From Bradyrhizobium iriomotense (GTDB lineage: Bacteria; Pseudomonadota; Alphaproteobacteria; Rhizobiales; Xanthobacteraceae), in assembly GCF_018129405.1 (NCBI RefSeq), contig NZ_JAFCLP010000006.1, positions 186,001 through 250,000 on the forward strand: a stretch of DNA of 64,000 nucleotides. The letters run 5' to 3'. The position numbers and the translations under genes are program-made. Below are positions 45,209-55,164 of this stretch, in pieces; position 1 is the first letter of the stretch; each line of letters begins with the position of its first letter. Under the pieces are notes generated by a model, which saw only the letters and a program-made list of their open reading frames with translations, was not told the DNA's origin and did no database searches.

Positions 45209-46360
45209 ATGACCTGGCACTTGCTGATGCTGAACGTGACGGTGAAGGATGGCGAACGTGCGTTGCTGACGCGCAACGGGCAGCTCGTGCGCGTGCTCGC
45301 GCCTGGCAAGCATCGCCTGTTCGATCCCCTGCACGAGCTGAAGGCCGAGGTGCTCGACGTGGTCCGCAGCGAGTTCTCTGCGGAGCGCTACGCCGTGCTG
45401 AAGGCCGCGCGGCCCGATCTTGCCGCCGAGCTGTTCGAGGCGGTCGAGACCAGGGCGGACGAGATCGCCATCGTCAGCCTCGACGGCCGGCCTGTGCATC
45501 TGATGACGCCCTGGCAGGTGCGCGTCTACTGGAAGGTCGCAACGCGCATCGATGTCGAGCGCATCGATGTGTCCAGCGATGTCCGGGTCGACGCGCGGCA
45601 CCTCGCCATGATCGAGCGCAACCGCTCGGCCGTGACGTCGGAGACGGTGGTCGAGAACCACGAGGCGGGTCTTCTTTACGTCGAGGGCCGGCTCGTGGAG
45701 CGGCTCGCGCCCGGCCGGCACGCCTTCTGGACCGTCGGCCGCAAGATCGAGGTGAAGCGCCTCGACCTGCGGCCCCAGGCGGTCGAGATCACCGCGCAGG
45801 AGATGCTGACCAAGGATCGCATCGCGCTGCGGGTGACGCTGACGGCGTTCCGCCGGATCGTCGATCCCGAGCGGACGGTTGCGACCGTGCCCGACGTGGA
45901 TGCGTGGCTGTACCGCCTGGTGCAGTTCGCGATCCGCGAGGCGGTCGCGGGCCGGACGCTGGACGAGGTGCTGTCTGCGAAGGCGGCGCTGGATGCGGAG
46001 CTGCGCGACTATGTGCGCGCACGCGTCGCAGAGTCCGGTGTCGAGGTGACCGAGCTCGGCGTCAAGGACGTGATCCTGCCCGGCGAGATCCGGGAGCTGG
46101 TGAACAAGGTGGTGGAGGCGGAGCGGGTCGCGAAGGCGAACCTGATCCGCCGGCAGGAAGAGACCGCGGCGACGCGGTCGCTCCTGAACACCGCCCGCCT
46201 GATGGAGGAGAACCCCCTGCTGCTGCGGCTCAAGGAGCTGGAGTCGCTGGAGCGGCTGGTCGAGAAGGTCGGCCGCATCGACCTCCACGCCGGCGACGGC
46301 CAGGGCCTCGATGCCCTCCTGACCCGGCTCGTGCGCCTGAAGGCGCCCGAGAGTGCATGA
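45209..46360 (+). CDS. Slipin / SPFH-domain protein
   Basis: 383 residues. No strong N-terminal membrane helix; the SPFH (band 7) domain begins near 150 and contains GRHAFWTVGRKIEVKRLDLRPQAVEITAQEMLTKDRIALRV. The first 140 residues repeat a similar strand order at lower similarity (LVRVLAPGKHRLFD against LVERLAPGRHAFW), suggesting a duplicated domain. A C-terminal helical, coiled-coil-prone tail follows. Such proteins scaffold membrane microdomains. GGAGG is 7 bp before the ATG. Confidence 0.88.
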   Translation: MTWHLLMLNVTVKDGERALLTRNGQLVRVLAPGKHRLFDPLHELKAEVLDVVRSEFSAERYAVLKAARPDLAAELFEAVETRADEIAIVSLDGRPVHLMTPWQVRVYWKVATRIDVERIDVSSDVRVDARHLAMIERNRSAVTSETVVENHEAGLLYVEGRLVERLAPGRHAFWTVGRKIEVKRLDLRPQAVEITAQEMLTKDRIALRVTLTAFRRIVDPERTVATVPDVDAWLYRLVQFAIREAVAGRTLDEVLSAKAALDAELRDYVRARVAESGVEVTELGVKDVILPGEIRELVNKVVEAERVAKANLIRRQEETAATRSLLNTARLMEENPLLLRLKELESLERLVEKVGRIDLHAGDGQGLDALLTRLVRLKAPESA

Positions 46361-46364
46361 CACG

Positions 46365-46390
46365 GAAGGGCCGCTCACGGGCGGCCCTTC
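46365..46390 (+). terminator. Terminator hairpin after the slipin gene
   Basis: Perfect 10-bp stem (GAAGGGCCGC/GCGGCCCTTC) with loop TCACGG, 4 bp after the stop codon. No T run follows, so termination strength is uncertain. Confidence 0.65.
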
Positions 46391-46516
46391 ACATATCCGT
46401 TGTCCTTGTTTGCGGTGAACGCGTGAGCGCGCCCGTGCGACCAAAATCCTGAGAGGGGATTGCGCGCGCGCAAGGGTTGCGTAATCTCACGATGACGATC
46501 TTGATCAGGCAGGCGA

Positions 46517-47254
46517 ATGACCACTCTTGAGCAAACGATCCGCCCCTCGGTGCGATCCAGCGACTGGAAGGCGATCGTCGTCCTGATCCTGCTGATCCCG
46601 GTGCTGTGGTCGCCGCCGTTCCTGGTTCGCTTCTTCCTGTACAAGCCGTTCAACATCCCGTCCGGCTCGATGACGCCGACGCTGGTCGTTGGCGACTATG
46701 TCCTCGCCGCCAAATACGCCTACGGCTATGGCCGCTATTCTTTCCCCTTCGCACCGTCGAGTCGCATCCTTGCCGCCGACCCCGAATACGGCGACATCGT
46801 CGTGTTTCGCACGGCGAAGGACACCTCGGTCGATTACGTCAAGCGCGTGGTCGGTCTGCCCGGCGATCGCGTCCAGATGCGCGCAGGGCAGCTCATCCTC
46901 AATGACAAGCCGGTGACGCGCGTGGCGCTGAAGGAGGTGTTCGCCGGCGCGGCTTGCGGAGGCGATGACGAGGCCAAGGCCAAGCGCTGGCGCGAGACGA
47001 TGCCGAACGGCGCGAGCTATGTGACCTACGACTGCGTCGACAATGGTTTCCTCGACAACACCAGCGTCTTCACGGTGCCGCCGGGCCACTTCTTCGTGCT
47101 CGGCGACAACCGCGACAACTCCACCGACAGCCGCATGATGAGTGCGATGGGCTTCATTCCGATGGACAATCTGATCGGCAAGGTAAAGCGGATCTTCTGG
47201 TCGCTCGACGAGAACGGGGAGCCGCGCTTTGAGCGGCTGGGTAAGGTGTGGTGA
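46517..47254 (+). CDS. lepB: Signal peptidase I
   Basis: 245 residues. N-terminal helix (about 15-35), catalytic Ser in PSGSMTPTL (about 53), catalytic Lys in DYVKRVVGLPGDRV (about 112), and box E GDNRDNSTDSR. It removes signal peptides of exported proteins at the inner membrane. A family copy exists near rnc and era in many alphaproteobacteria; this one stands alone, so it may be a second paralogue. Confidence 0.93.
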   Translation: MTTLEQTIRPSVRSSDWKAIVVLILLIPVLWSPPFLVRFFLYKPFNIPSGSMTPTLVVGDYVLAAKYAYGYGRYSFPFAPSSRILAADPEYGDIVVFRTAKDTSVDYVKRVVGLPGDRVQMRAGQLILNDKPVTRVALKEVFAGAACGGDDEAKAKRWRETMPNGASYVTYDCVDNGFLDNTSVFTVPPGHFFVLGDNRDNSTDSRMMSAMGFIPMDNLIGKVKRIFWSLDENGEPRFERLGKVW

Positions 47255-47262
47255 GGCGCGCC

Positions 47263-49023
47263 TCACGTGGTGGGCATCTTCCGCCCCTGCGCTTCTTCGA
47301 TGTGTCGCCGCTGATCGAGAAAGGCCTGGCTTGACCTCGTCTTGAACAATTCGAGGCTCTCGGTTTGATCGGTCGAAGGCGTCAGCGCCTTGTCGGTATA
47401 TGCGAGCCGATACGGGTCGCGCTTGACCTTGCGCGCAAGCCGCTCGAGATGGATTGCGAGCGTCGCCCAGCGCGCTGCCTTGGTCGCCGTTTCCGCGACG
47501 AGGCGCGGATAGAACAGCCACGCTGGCTCCGTGGGCAGATGTGGCCGGCGCTCATGCCGGCTCTTCAGGCGGAGCACGCCACCCTCGAGCGGATGGACAT
47601 GCTCGATAGGATGGTAGCCTCTGAAATAGAGAACGAAGGTCTTGATCCTGTTGACGCTGTTGCCGGTTGCCGCGGCCCGCCGCATGATCGTTTCGACATG
47701 CGCCCAGCTGTAGTAGGTGGCCCAGGCCGTCGCGTAGGCGTGTTCCCATTCGGCCTGCGACATCGTCGCGTGCGCGACCGTGACATGGTCCAGATCGTAC
47801 TTGTTGAGGTCCGGATCCATCGTGACGCCCTTGGTGTATAGCGTCTTGTGATCCTCCGATCCGGGCAGCGGCGTCAGGAAGAAGAACTCCAGCATGTCGA
47901 TCGGCAGCTCGTCCTGGATGATCTTGATGTCACGGATGATCGACGCCGGCGTGTCGTTCGGGAAACCGAGGATATAGCCGCCGACGGTGACGATTTTGGC
48001 CTGCTTCCAGGCTAGCATCATCTCGCGGTAATCCGTGATCTTGTTCTGGCGCTTCTTGGCGCCGAGCAGACTGTCCGGATTGATGTTTTCCAGGCCGATG
48101 AAGCACCTTCGTACGCCTGCCTTTGCGCATTTCTCGACGAAGTTCGGCAGCTTGTGGCAGAGGGTGTCGACCTGGATCGTGAAGCTCAGCTGCCATCCTT
48201 CGCTCTCGCGAAGCGCGATGATGCGGTCGAGCAACACCTCCCAGTCCTTGTTGCGGGCGAAATTGTCATCGGTGATGAAGAAGGCATGAATGCCCTGCGC
48301 GACATTGGCGCGGATCAGGGCCTCGATGTCGTCGGCAGTCCGGCGCCGAGACTTGCGGCCTTGCACGTTGATGATCGTGCAGAACGAGCACTGGAAGGGG
48401 CAGCCACGGCCGGCGTCGAAACTCGTGGTGCGACCCATTACCCGCTTGATCTGCTCTTGGGGAATGATTGGTAACGACTGACCTTCGAGATGCGGAAGGT
48501 CATCGAGGAAATTGTACTGTGGCTGAAGCCGCCCGGCGACGGCATCCTGCAGGACGTGCTCAAGACGTCCTTCAGCCTCTCCGGCAAACACCGACACGCC
48601 CAGATCCATGATCTTGCGAACGTCAGGGTCGCAATCCGGCAACATGGCCAGCGTCCCCGAGACATGGAAGCCGCCGACCGCGACCTGGATACCCCGGCTT
48701 CGAAATTGTCGTGCGATATCAATCGCTCGTGGAAACTGGTTGGACTGTACGCCGACCAGCATCACCATACCGGCATTGGCCGCCTTGATCGAGCGCGCCA
48801 GCTCTTCAACCCGCACTCTCCGGTTGGTCTCGTCGATCGCTTCAAGGTCGATGTCGAAATCTGCGCCGAGAACCTGACGCTCGCGGCAATCGAGCGCGAT
48901 GCCATGAAGGCATGCCAAGGAATTGGAAGGCAGGCCCCCCCGCCACCAACGGATCACGTAGCCATCACTGTCGTAATGCGACGGCTTGATGAGAACAAGC
49001 CGGAATGTCTTGTTCGTCGGCAT
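47263..49023 (-). CDS. B12-binding-domain radical SAM protein
   Basis: 586 residues. A cobalamin-binding-like Rossmann domain (to about 190, without the DxHxxG motif being clear) precedes the radical SAM core with cluster motif GRGCPFQCSFC (C-x3-C-x2-C). A C-terminal domain of about 160 residues is family-specific. Similar enzymes methylate or rearrange lipids, antibiotics or bacteriochlorophyll precursors; the substrate here is unknown. Convergent with lepB (8-bp gap). The left groEL fragment starts 262 bp upstream of its ATG. Confidence 0.87.
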   Translation of the reverse strand: MPTNKTFRLVLIKPSHYDSDGYVIRWWRGGLPSNSLACLHGIALDCRERQVLGADFDIDLEAIDETNRRVRVEELARSIKAANAGMVMLVGVQSNQFPRAIDIARQFRSRGIQVAVGGFHVSGTLAMLPDCDPDVRKIMDLGVSVFAGEAEGRLEHVLQDAVAGRLQPQYNFLDDLPHLEGQSLPIIPQEQIKRVMGRTTSFDAGRGCPFQCSFCTIINVQGRKSRRRTADDIEALIRANVAQGIHAFFITDDNFARNKDWEVLLDRIIALRESEGWQLSFTIQVDTLCHKLPNFVEKCAKAGVRRCFIGLENINPDSLLGAKKRQNKITDYREMMLAWKQAKIVTVGGYILGFPNDTPASIIRDIKIIQDELPIDMLEFFFLTPLPGSEDHKTLYTKGVTMDPDLNKYDLDHVTVAHATMSQAEWEHAYATAWATYYSWAHVETIMRRAAATGNSVNRIKTFVLYFRGYHPIEHVHPLEGGVLRLKSRHERRPHLPTEPAWLFYPRLVAETATKAARWATLAIHLERLARKVKRDPYRLAYTDKALTPSTDQTESLELFKTRSSQAFLDQRRHIEEAQGRKMPTT

Positions 49024-49234
49024 GCGCGGAGGGTATCCCGCGGACGCTCGATCGCCAACCTCGTTTTGATTGCATCTTGCGACGACAGAAATATTCGATC
49101 GATCGCGCGCCCTTGGCCATACAGCTCTCGGGAGAGGAGCAGTCAGAAGGCATGGTCTCTGTCATTCCGGGCTCGGCGCTTGCCGCGCCGGAACGACGAA
49201 AGAGGATACCGCTTCACCGTGTGTCAAAAAGCAA

Positions 49235-49260
49235 AAACCCCGGCATCTCTGCCGGGGTTT
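49235..49260. terminator. Relic copy of the groEL terminator
   Basis: Stem AAACCCCGGCA/TGCCGGGGTTT with loop TCTC, nearly identical to the copy at 52248. It now follows only the truncated groEL fragment and may stop leftward read-through. Confidence 0.8.
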
Positions 49261-49284
49261 CGTAGTCCTTGAGATGGCCGGACC

Positions 49285-49456
49285 TTAGAAGTCCATGCCG
49301 CCCATGCCGCCGCCCGGGGGCATTGCCGGGCCGGCGCCGCCCTTCTTGGGCAGCTCGGCGACCATGGCTTCCGTGGTGATCAGGAGCGCGGCCACCGAGG
49401 CAGCGTTCTGGATCGCGGTGCGGACCACCTTGGTCGGGTCGATGATGCCCTTCTTG
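49285..49456 (-). pseudogene. groEL 3'-end fragment (56 codons plus stop)
   Basis: Reading leftward it encodes the GroEL C-terminus from [16 protein letters not shown] to the GGMGGMDF end, with stop TAA; the intact gene uses TGA. The protein is identical to the last 56 residues of the intact GroEL, but the DNA differs at nine third-codon positions in 169 bp. No start codon or ribosome binding site belongs to it; the fragment begins abruptly at 49456. Confidence 0.92.
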
Positions 49457-49556
49457 TGCGGCGAGTTGCGTCGCGCTGCGCCATAAGTCCTATGGTCTCA
49501 ACTAAGATATAACGGAACCCCATTGCGATCCAATAGAATCATTTTAAGGTTGTACT

Positions 49557-52157
49557 ATGAGCTATACATATTCGTACTTATGGAACGCCGCATTCGGTGA
49601 CGCTGCGGCTAACATTCACAAGGAACAGAGGGACATTCTTTGCAATGCATATCTGTCGTCGCGAAGAAGAGTCGAGCAGTTGGTCCAAAATATCAGTGCC
49701 GATCTTCGTCACCTCACGATCCACGATATCACGCACTTGGATGCGCTTTGGGGCGTCGCAAGTGAAATTGTCGGACCGGAATATCCTATAACGCCTACCG
49801 AGGCGTTCGTTCTAGGCGCTTCCTTTCTCCTGCATGATGCGGGGATGTGCCTAGCTGCTTATCCCGGGGGACTAGCCGAGCTTAAGCGCCACAAGCTATG
49901 GCAGGGTACCCTAAGGAAATTCGCTCGCAATCCTGAAAGTCCATGCGACGCCGAGGTCGACGCCGCTGTGAAGGCGTTGCTTAGAATTGAGCATGCCAAC
50001 CGTGCCATGGAGTTGCCGCACGTGGAGTGGTCGACCGTCGCAGGGGCAAGATATTACCTCCTCGAAGATGCGGATATCCGACAAAAATTTGGAAATGTCA
50101 TTGGTGAAATCTCGGCGAGTCATTGGTGGGATCATAACAAGGTTGCAGCTCGGTTGGATCGTATATTGCCAGCTCCACCTCCGTTTCCCGTCGAATGGAG
50201 AGTAGATCTTCTGAAAATCGCATCTCTTCTTAGGGTAAGCGATGCAGCTCATGTTGACGAGCGGAGAGCTCCCGGCTTCGTATGGGCATTGCGCCGGCAT
50301 AGTCTAGACGACACATCTAATCTGCATTGGCTGTTTCAGAACAGGCTGACGCAACCCGAGAGGAGAGCGGATGCTCTATATTTTGGCTCAACTTCCGAGT
50401 TTCTTCCATCTGAAGCGGAATCATGGTGGCTCGCGCACGACGTGCTCAGGATGATAAACGAGGAGCTCCGCTCCACCGACGTGCTGTTGGCCGACCTGAG
50501 AGGAGGTTCTCTGAGATTTTCTGCTCGTCGCGTGGCGAACGTTGAATCCGCGACGACTTTGGTGAACTCCATAAGAGTTCGAGACTGGATACCCATCGAT
50601 ACGAGTATCAAAATATCAGATGTTCCTGATCTGATCCGCAATCTCGGCGGTCGCTCATTATATGGAGATAGCAGGAAGGTTCCGCTTCGGGAGTTGTTGC
50701 AGAATGCTGCGGACGCAATTCGATTGAAGTCCGAGGTGCTTTCAGCGTTTACATTGAAAGATGGGCGAATTCGGGTTCGACTGGGAAAAGATGGTGCTGG
50801 TTTCTTTTTAGAAGTTGCCGACAACGGGATTGGAATGTCGCAGGAGATTATTGCTGGCCCATTTCTAGATTTTGGAAACAGCGGCTGGTCGACTGATCCG
50901 GCATTCGTTGACTATCCAAATGCAGATCCTCAAAAGCTAAACATGATTGGCAAGTTTGGGATCGGCTTCTTCTCTGTGTTCATGCTCGGCGATAAAGTTG
51001 AAGTGAGAACCCGTCGATTTGATCGAAGCTTTCAAGACACCATTGTTTTGTCTTTTGGAGGTGGAGTAGGTCATCGACCAATTCTGCGCCCCGCTTCGCA
51101 GTCAGAGTGGATGACTGAAGGGGGGACTTCGGTGAAGGTGTGGTTTAAGGGTGAAACGGAAGTTGCAGGTGACCTGCTAGATAAGCGCAAGCTTTCGTTG
51201 CGTCACCTTTGTGAATTACAATTTCCTCTTTCAGAGGTCGCGATCCATGTGAATGAATTTTCCGAACTGCAAGTGATTCAGCCGATTGACTGGAAGATAG
51301 TCGAACCAGAAGTTTTGCTAAAGAGATTGGGAGTTCTGTCCGAAATTCCCAGTTATCTGGAACCTTATCTGAAAAATATTCGCCCCATCTATGGACCTGA
51401 CCAAAAAGTGGCGGGACGGATTTTTCTTGCCCCCTCGTCGTATTCATTCAGACTAACGGGAGGCGCATTTGATTGTAATGGAGTTGTTGCGTCGCGTGGG
51501 GTCTTCGTTTCGCTTATTCATGGCATCTATGGAGTAGTCGAAGGAAACATCGTCGCTGCTGATAGATCTCGCGCGGAGCCAACGCCGACCAGGGAAGAGT
51601 TTGGCCGTTGGTTGATTGAACAGGCCGATTTGCTGTCGGACATGGCCCTCTCGGGAGAGGAGCAGGTGGCTTGCTCGGAGATAATATGCGTTCTCGGTGG
51701 TGATACAAGGCGGCTTGGAATATGCAGCCTTGACGCTGATATCCTTTCGAAGCAGCAGCTTGCTGAGTTTCTGTCAGGTGTCGATCGTGTAAGTGTCGTG
51801 AGTACGTATGAGTTAAGGAATCTGGCTAAGATGAATCCCAATGCGGTCAGATCGAAGCATGTGTTGGGAGCGGATGGCTCCTACTCAACGGTGTTCGAGT
51901 CGAGAGATGGTGAGGGATTCGATCGCGTATTGCGCGGTCATGGCTATCCAGGCGTGGCTGATCTCGTTATTGGGATTGTCGGCGATTGCTGGGCATTGGA
52001 TGCAAGCTTAGTTCGAGCGCTCAGAGCAGGGCGATTTGATGATAGGCAGCTTGTTTCCGAGGTTGTAATTGCGCGAACTGAACGGGGAGAAGAGATTCTG
52101 GGACACGGCGTCGACATCTGGAAGGGAATGACGATCCGAGATTTGCGCTACAGGTAA
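49557..52157 (+). CDS. HD domain - Hsp90-type GHKL ATPase protein, candidate defence gene
   Basis: 866 residues. The N-terminal HD-like domain (about 45-240) has the order H60 (THLDALW), H93-D94 (LLHDAGM), H146, H189 and D229 (RVSDAAHVDE). A GHKL ATPase domain follows: N-box LRELLQNAADAIR (E379, N383), G1 box VADNGIGM (D422) and G2 box IGKFGIGFFSVFMLGDKVEV, which is close to the Hsp90/HtpG sequence. The C-terminal about 300 residues match nothing I recognise. HtpG lacks the HD domain, so this is not HtpG. AAGG lies 7 bp before the ATG. Lower G+C than neighbours and placement in an insertion indicate transfer. Similar HD plus Hsp90-like fusions have, to my memory, been proposed as conflict-system proteins; not verified. 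Confidence 0.85.
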   Translation: MSYTYSYLWNAAFGDAAANIHKEQRDILCNAYLSSRRRVEQLVQNISADLRHLTIHDITHLDALWGVASEIVGPEYPITPTEAFVLGASFLLHDAGMCLAAYPGGLAELKRHKLWQGTLRKFARNPESPCDAEVDAAVKALLRIEHANRAMELPHVEWSTVAGARYYLLEDADIRQKFGNVIGEISASHWWDHNKVAARLDRILPAPPPFPVEWRVDLLKIASLLRVSDAAHVDERRAPGFVWALRRHSLDDTSNLHWLFQNRLTQPERRADALYFGSTSEFLPSEAESWWLAHDVLRMINEELRSTDVLLADLRGGSLRFSARRVANVESATTLVNSIRVRDWIPIDTSIKISDVPDLIRNLGGRSLYGDSRKVPLRELLQNAADAIRLKSEVLSAFTLKDGRIRVRLGKDGAGFFLEVADNGIGMSQEIIAGPFLDFGNSGWSTDPAFVDYPNADPQKLNMIGKFGIGFFSVFMLGDKVEVRTRRFDRSFQDTIVLSFGGGVGHRPILRPASQSEWMTEGGTSVKVWFKGETEVAGDLLDKRKLSLRHLCELQFPLSEVAIHVNEFSELQVIQPIDWKIVEPEVLLKRLGVLSEIPSYLEPYLKNIRPIYGPDQKVAGRIFLAPSSYSFRLTGGAFDCNGVVASRGVFVSLIHGIYGVVEGNIVAADRSRAEPTPTREEFGRWLIEQADLLSDMALSGEEQVACSEIICVLGGDTRRLGICSLDADILSKQQLAEFLSGVDRVSVVSTYELRNLAKMNPNAVRSKHVLGADGSYSTVFESRDGEGFDRVLRGHGYPGVADLVIGIVGDCWALDASLVRALRAGRFDDRQLVSEVVIARTERGEEILGHGVDIWKGMTIRDLRYR

Positions 52158-52247
52158 CTTATATTTTGCGAAGACCGCATGCGAGGCGGTATCTGAGGTG
52201 CCTCACAGGGTCTCCCAAAACATTTACCTCTATTGCATTCCAAACAA

Positions 52248-52273
52248 AAACCCCGGCATCGCTGCCGGGGTTT
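52248..52273. terminator. Bidirectional groEL / HD-GHKL terminator
   Basis: Stem AAACCCCGGCA/TGCCGGGGTTT with a TCGC loop. T runs flank it on both sides (TTTTTG leftward, TTTTCG rightward), so it can end both the groEL transcript and the convergent HD-GHKL transcript. Confidence 0.88.
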
Positions 52274-52304
52274 TCGCATTTCGTAGTTTGCCTGAGAGGC
52301 TGGA

Positions 52305-53990
<1,686 letters not shown>

Positions 53991-54305
53991 TTAGGCCGCC
54001 TTCTTCTTGGAAGCGGGGACGTCGAGGACGCCCATGATGTCGCTTTCCTTCATGATCAGGAGATCGACGCCGTCGATCTTGACCTCGGTGCCGGACCACT
54101 TGCCGAACAGCACGCGGTCGCCGACCTTCAGGTCGATCGGGATCAGCTTGCCGGCCTCGTCGCGGCCACCCGGGCCGACGGCGACGACTTCGCCCTGGGA
54201 GGGCTTTTCCTTGGCAGTGTCGGGAATGATGATGCCGCCAGCGGTCTTCTCTTCTGCGTCGATGCGCTTGACCACGACGCGGTCGTGAAGCGGACGGAAT
54301 TTCAT
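53991..54305 (-). CDS. groS: Co-chaperonin GroES
   Basis: 104 residues: [33 protein letters not shown] at the start, the mobile-loop and beta-barrel pattern, [15 protein letters not shown] near the end. Strong ribosome binding site GGAGGA 5 bp before the ATG. 45 bp upstream of groEL in the same operon. Confidence 0.97.
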   Translation of the reverse strand: MKFRPLHDRVVVKRIDAEEKTAGGIIIPDTAKEKPSQGEVVAVGPGGRDEAGKLIPIDLKVGDRVLFGKWSGTEVKIDGVDLLIMKESDIMGVLDVPASKKKAA

Positions 54306-54348
54306 GCAGTCCTCCTAAGTAGTTGCACGATATGGAAATTTTTGGGCG

Positions 54349-54375
54349 TTAGCAGTCTGTGCCCGCGAGTGCTAG
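54349..54375 (-). promoter_or_regulatory. CIRCE element (HrcA operator)
   Basis: TTAGCAGTC-N9-GAGTGCTAG against consensus TTAGCACTC-N9-GAGTGCTAA: two mismatches, one in each arm. It lies 44 bp upstream of the groS ATG. Predicts HrcA repression relieved by heat. Confidence 0.85.
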
Positions 54376-54705
54376 CACAGGCGAGGCTGAAATAGGACAG
54401 GAATTTTGCGGGGGCAAGGGCTTCTAGCAGAAAAATCAGCAGCCGGAAGCGTGGACTGCCAGAATCTCTTTTCCATCGTTAACCAGCCTCGGAGGCTCTT
54501 CGAGGCCCCTTGGGAGGCCGTATTAGCACGGAGTCATGTCTGCTGCTAACGCATTGAATTTCAACAGCTTGTTAAACTTTTGGGCTTGAGATGGGTTGTC
54601 AGTTTGCGTCACATTTCTCTCATGTGAGCGCATCTCCACCGGGTGGCTCGTAAGCAGCGTACCGGAAAGCCGCCCCCTGAATGCGCTCCTGCAAAGGAGG
54701 TTGGC
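54376..54705. other. Intergenic stretch between groESL promoter and usg-like gene
   Basis: No gene seen. GTTAAC-like and GTTAAAC motifs occur at 54478 and 54570, and a weak GCCTC...GAGGC inverted pair at 54487-54505, but no complete CtrA or sigma-54 site. The divergent promoters for groS and usg should lie here. Confidence 0.4.
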
Positions 54706-54993
54706 ATGGGACTGCGGGTTGGGGGCGTTTCCGAGGACTTCCGGAAACAGATGCTGGGCTACGGGCTGACGACGGCACAAATTCTCTACCGGATGCCGGA
54801 TCATCCCTCGCTGCTCCAGACCTATGTCTGGCAGAACTACGACATGTTTCCGAAATTCCCGGCGCTCACCGACTTCCTGGCCTTCTGGCAGGAGAAGCTC
54901 GACGGTCCCTTGTTCTCGGTGACGGTCGCGCATTCCAAGCTGATCAAGCCCGCCGAGCTGCGCGCCGTCGACGGCGTGTTCCGGCTGCATTGA
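54706..54993 (+). CDS. usg: Usg-family small protein
   Basis: 95 residues. LTTAQILYRMPDHPSLLQTYVWQNYDMFPKFPAL is characteristic of the Usg family (function unknown, conserved in alphaproteobacteria). The start at 54706 is strongly supported by AAAGGAGG 5 bp upstream; a GTG 63 bp upstream would give a 116-residue protein with no ribosome binding site. Confidence 0.85.
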   Translation: MGLRVGGVSEDFRKQMLGYGLTTAQILYRMPDHPSLLQTYVWQNYDMFPKFPALTDFLAFWQEKLDGPLFSVTVAHSKLIKPAELRAVDGVFRLH

Positions 54994-55009
54994 GCAGAGC
55001 ACCGGTCTC

Positions 55010-55128
55010 GTAGGAAAGGCGCGGCATGCGCGCCGTGCCCACCATCTCTCGCGACATCTGACAATGATGGGCACGCTTCCGCCGTCGCTCTTCGAGCTAT
55101 GGCGGACAAGCCGCTATGCCGACCCTAC
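55010..55128. repeat. Palindromic intergenic repeat, family GTAGGGTGGGCA (diverged)
   Basis: GTAGGAAAGGCGCGGCATG, GCCGTGCCCACCATCTCTCG, then ATGATGGGCACGCTTCC and GCCGACCCTAC. Shares blocks with 23142-23231. Located between usg and the OGT-like gene ends. Confidence 0.65.
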
Positions 55129-55164
55129 GGACGCACTATCCCCCGTGATCGCCTGGGGCAGCGA

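Noticed and set aside
49295-49486. A 63-residue rightward frame starting MPPMPPPGG
   Set aside because: It is the antisense of the duplicated groEL tail and appears again at the intact gene.
49557-52157. Calling the inserted gene htpG
   Set aside because: The GHKL boxes are Hsp90-like but the protein carries an N-terminal HD region and a C-terminal half that do not match HtpG.
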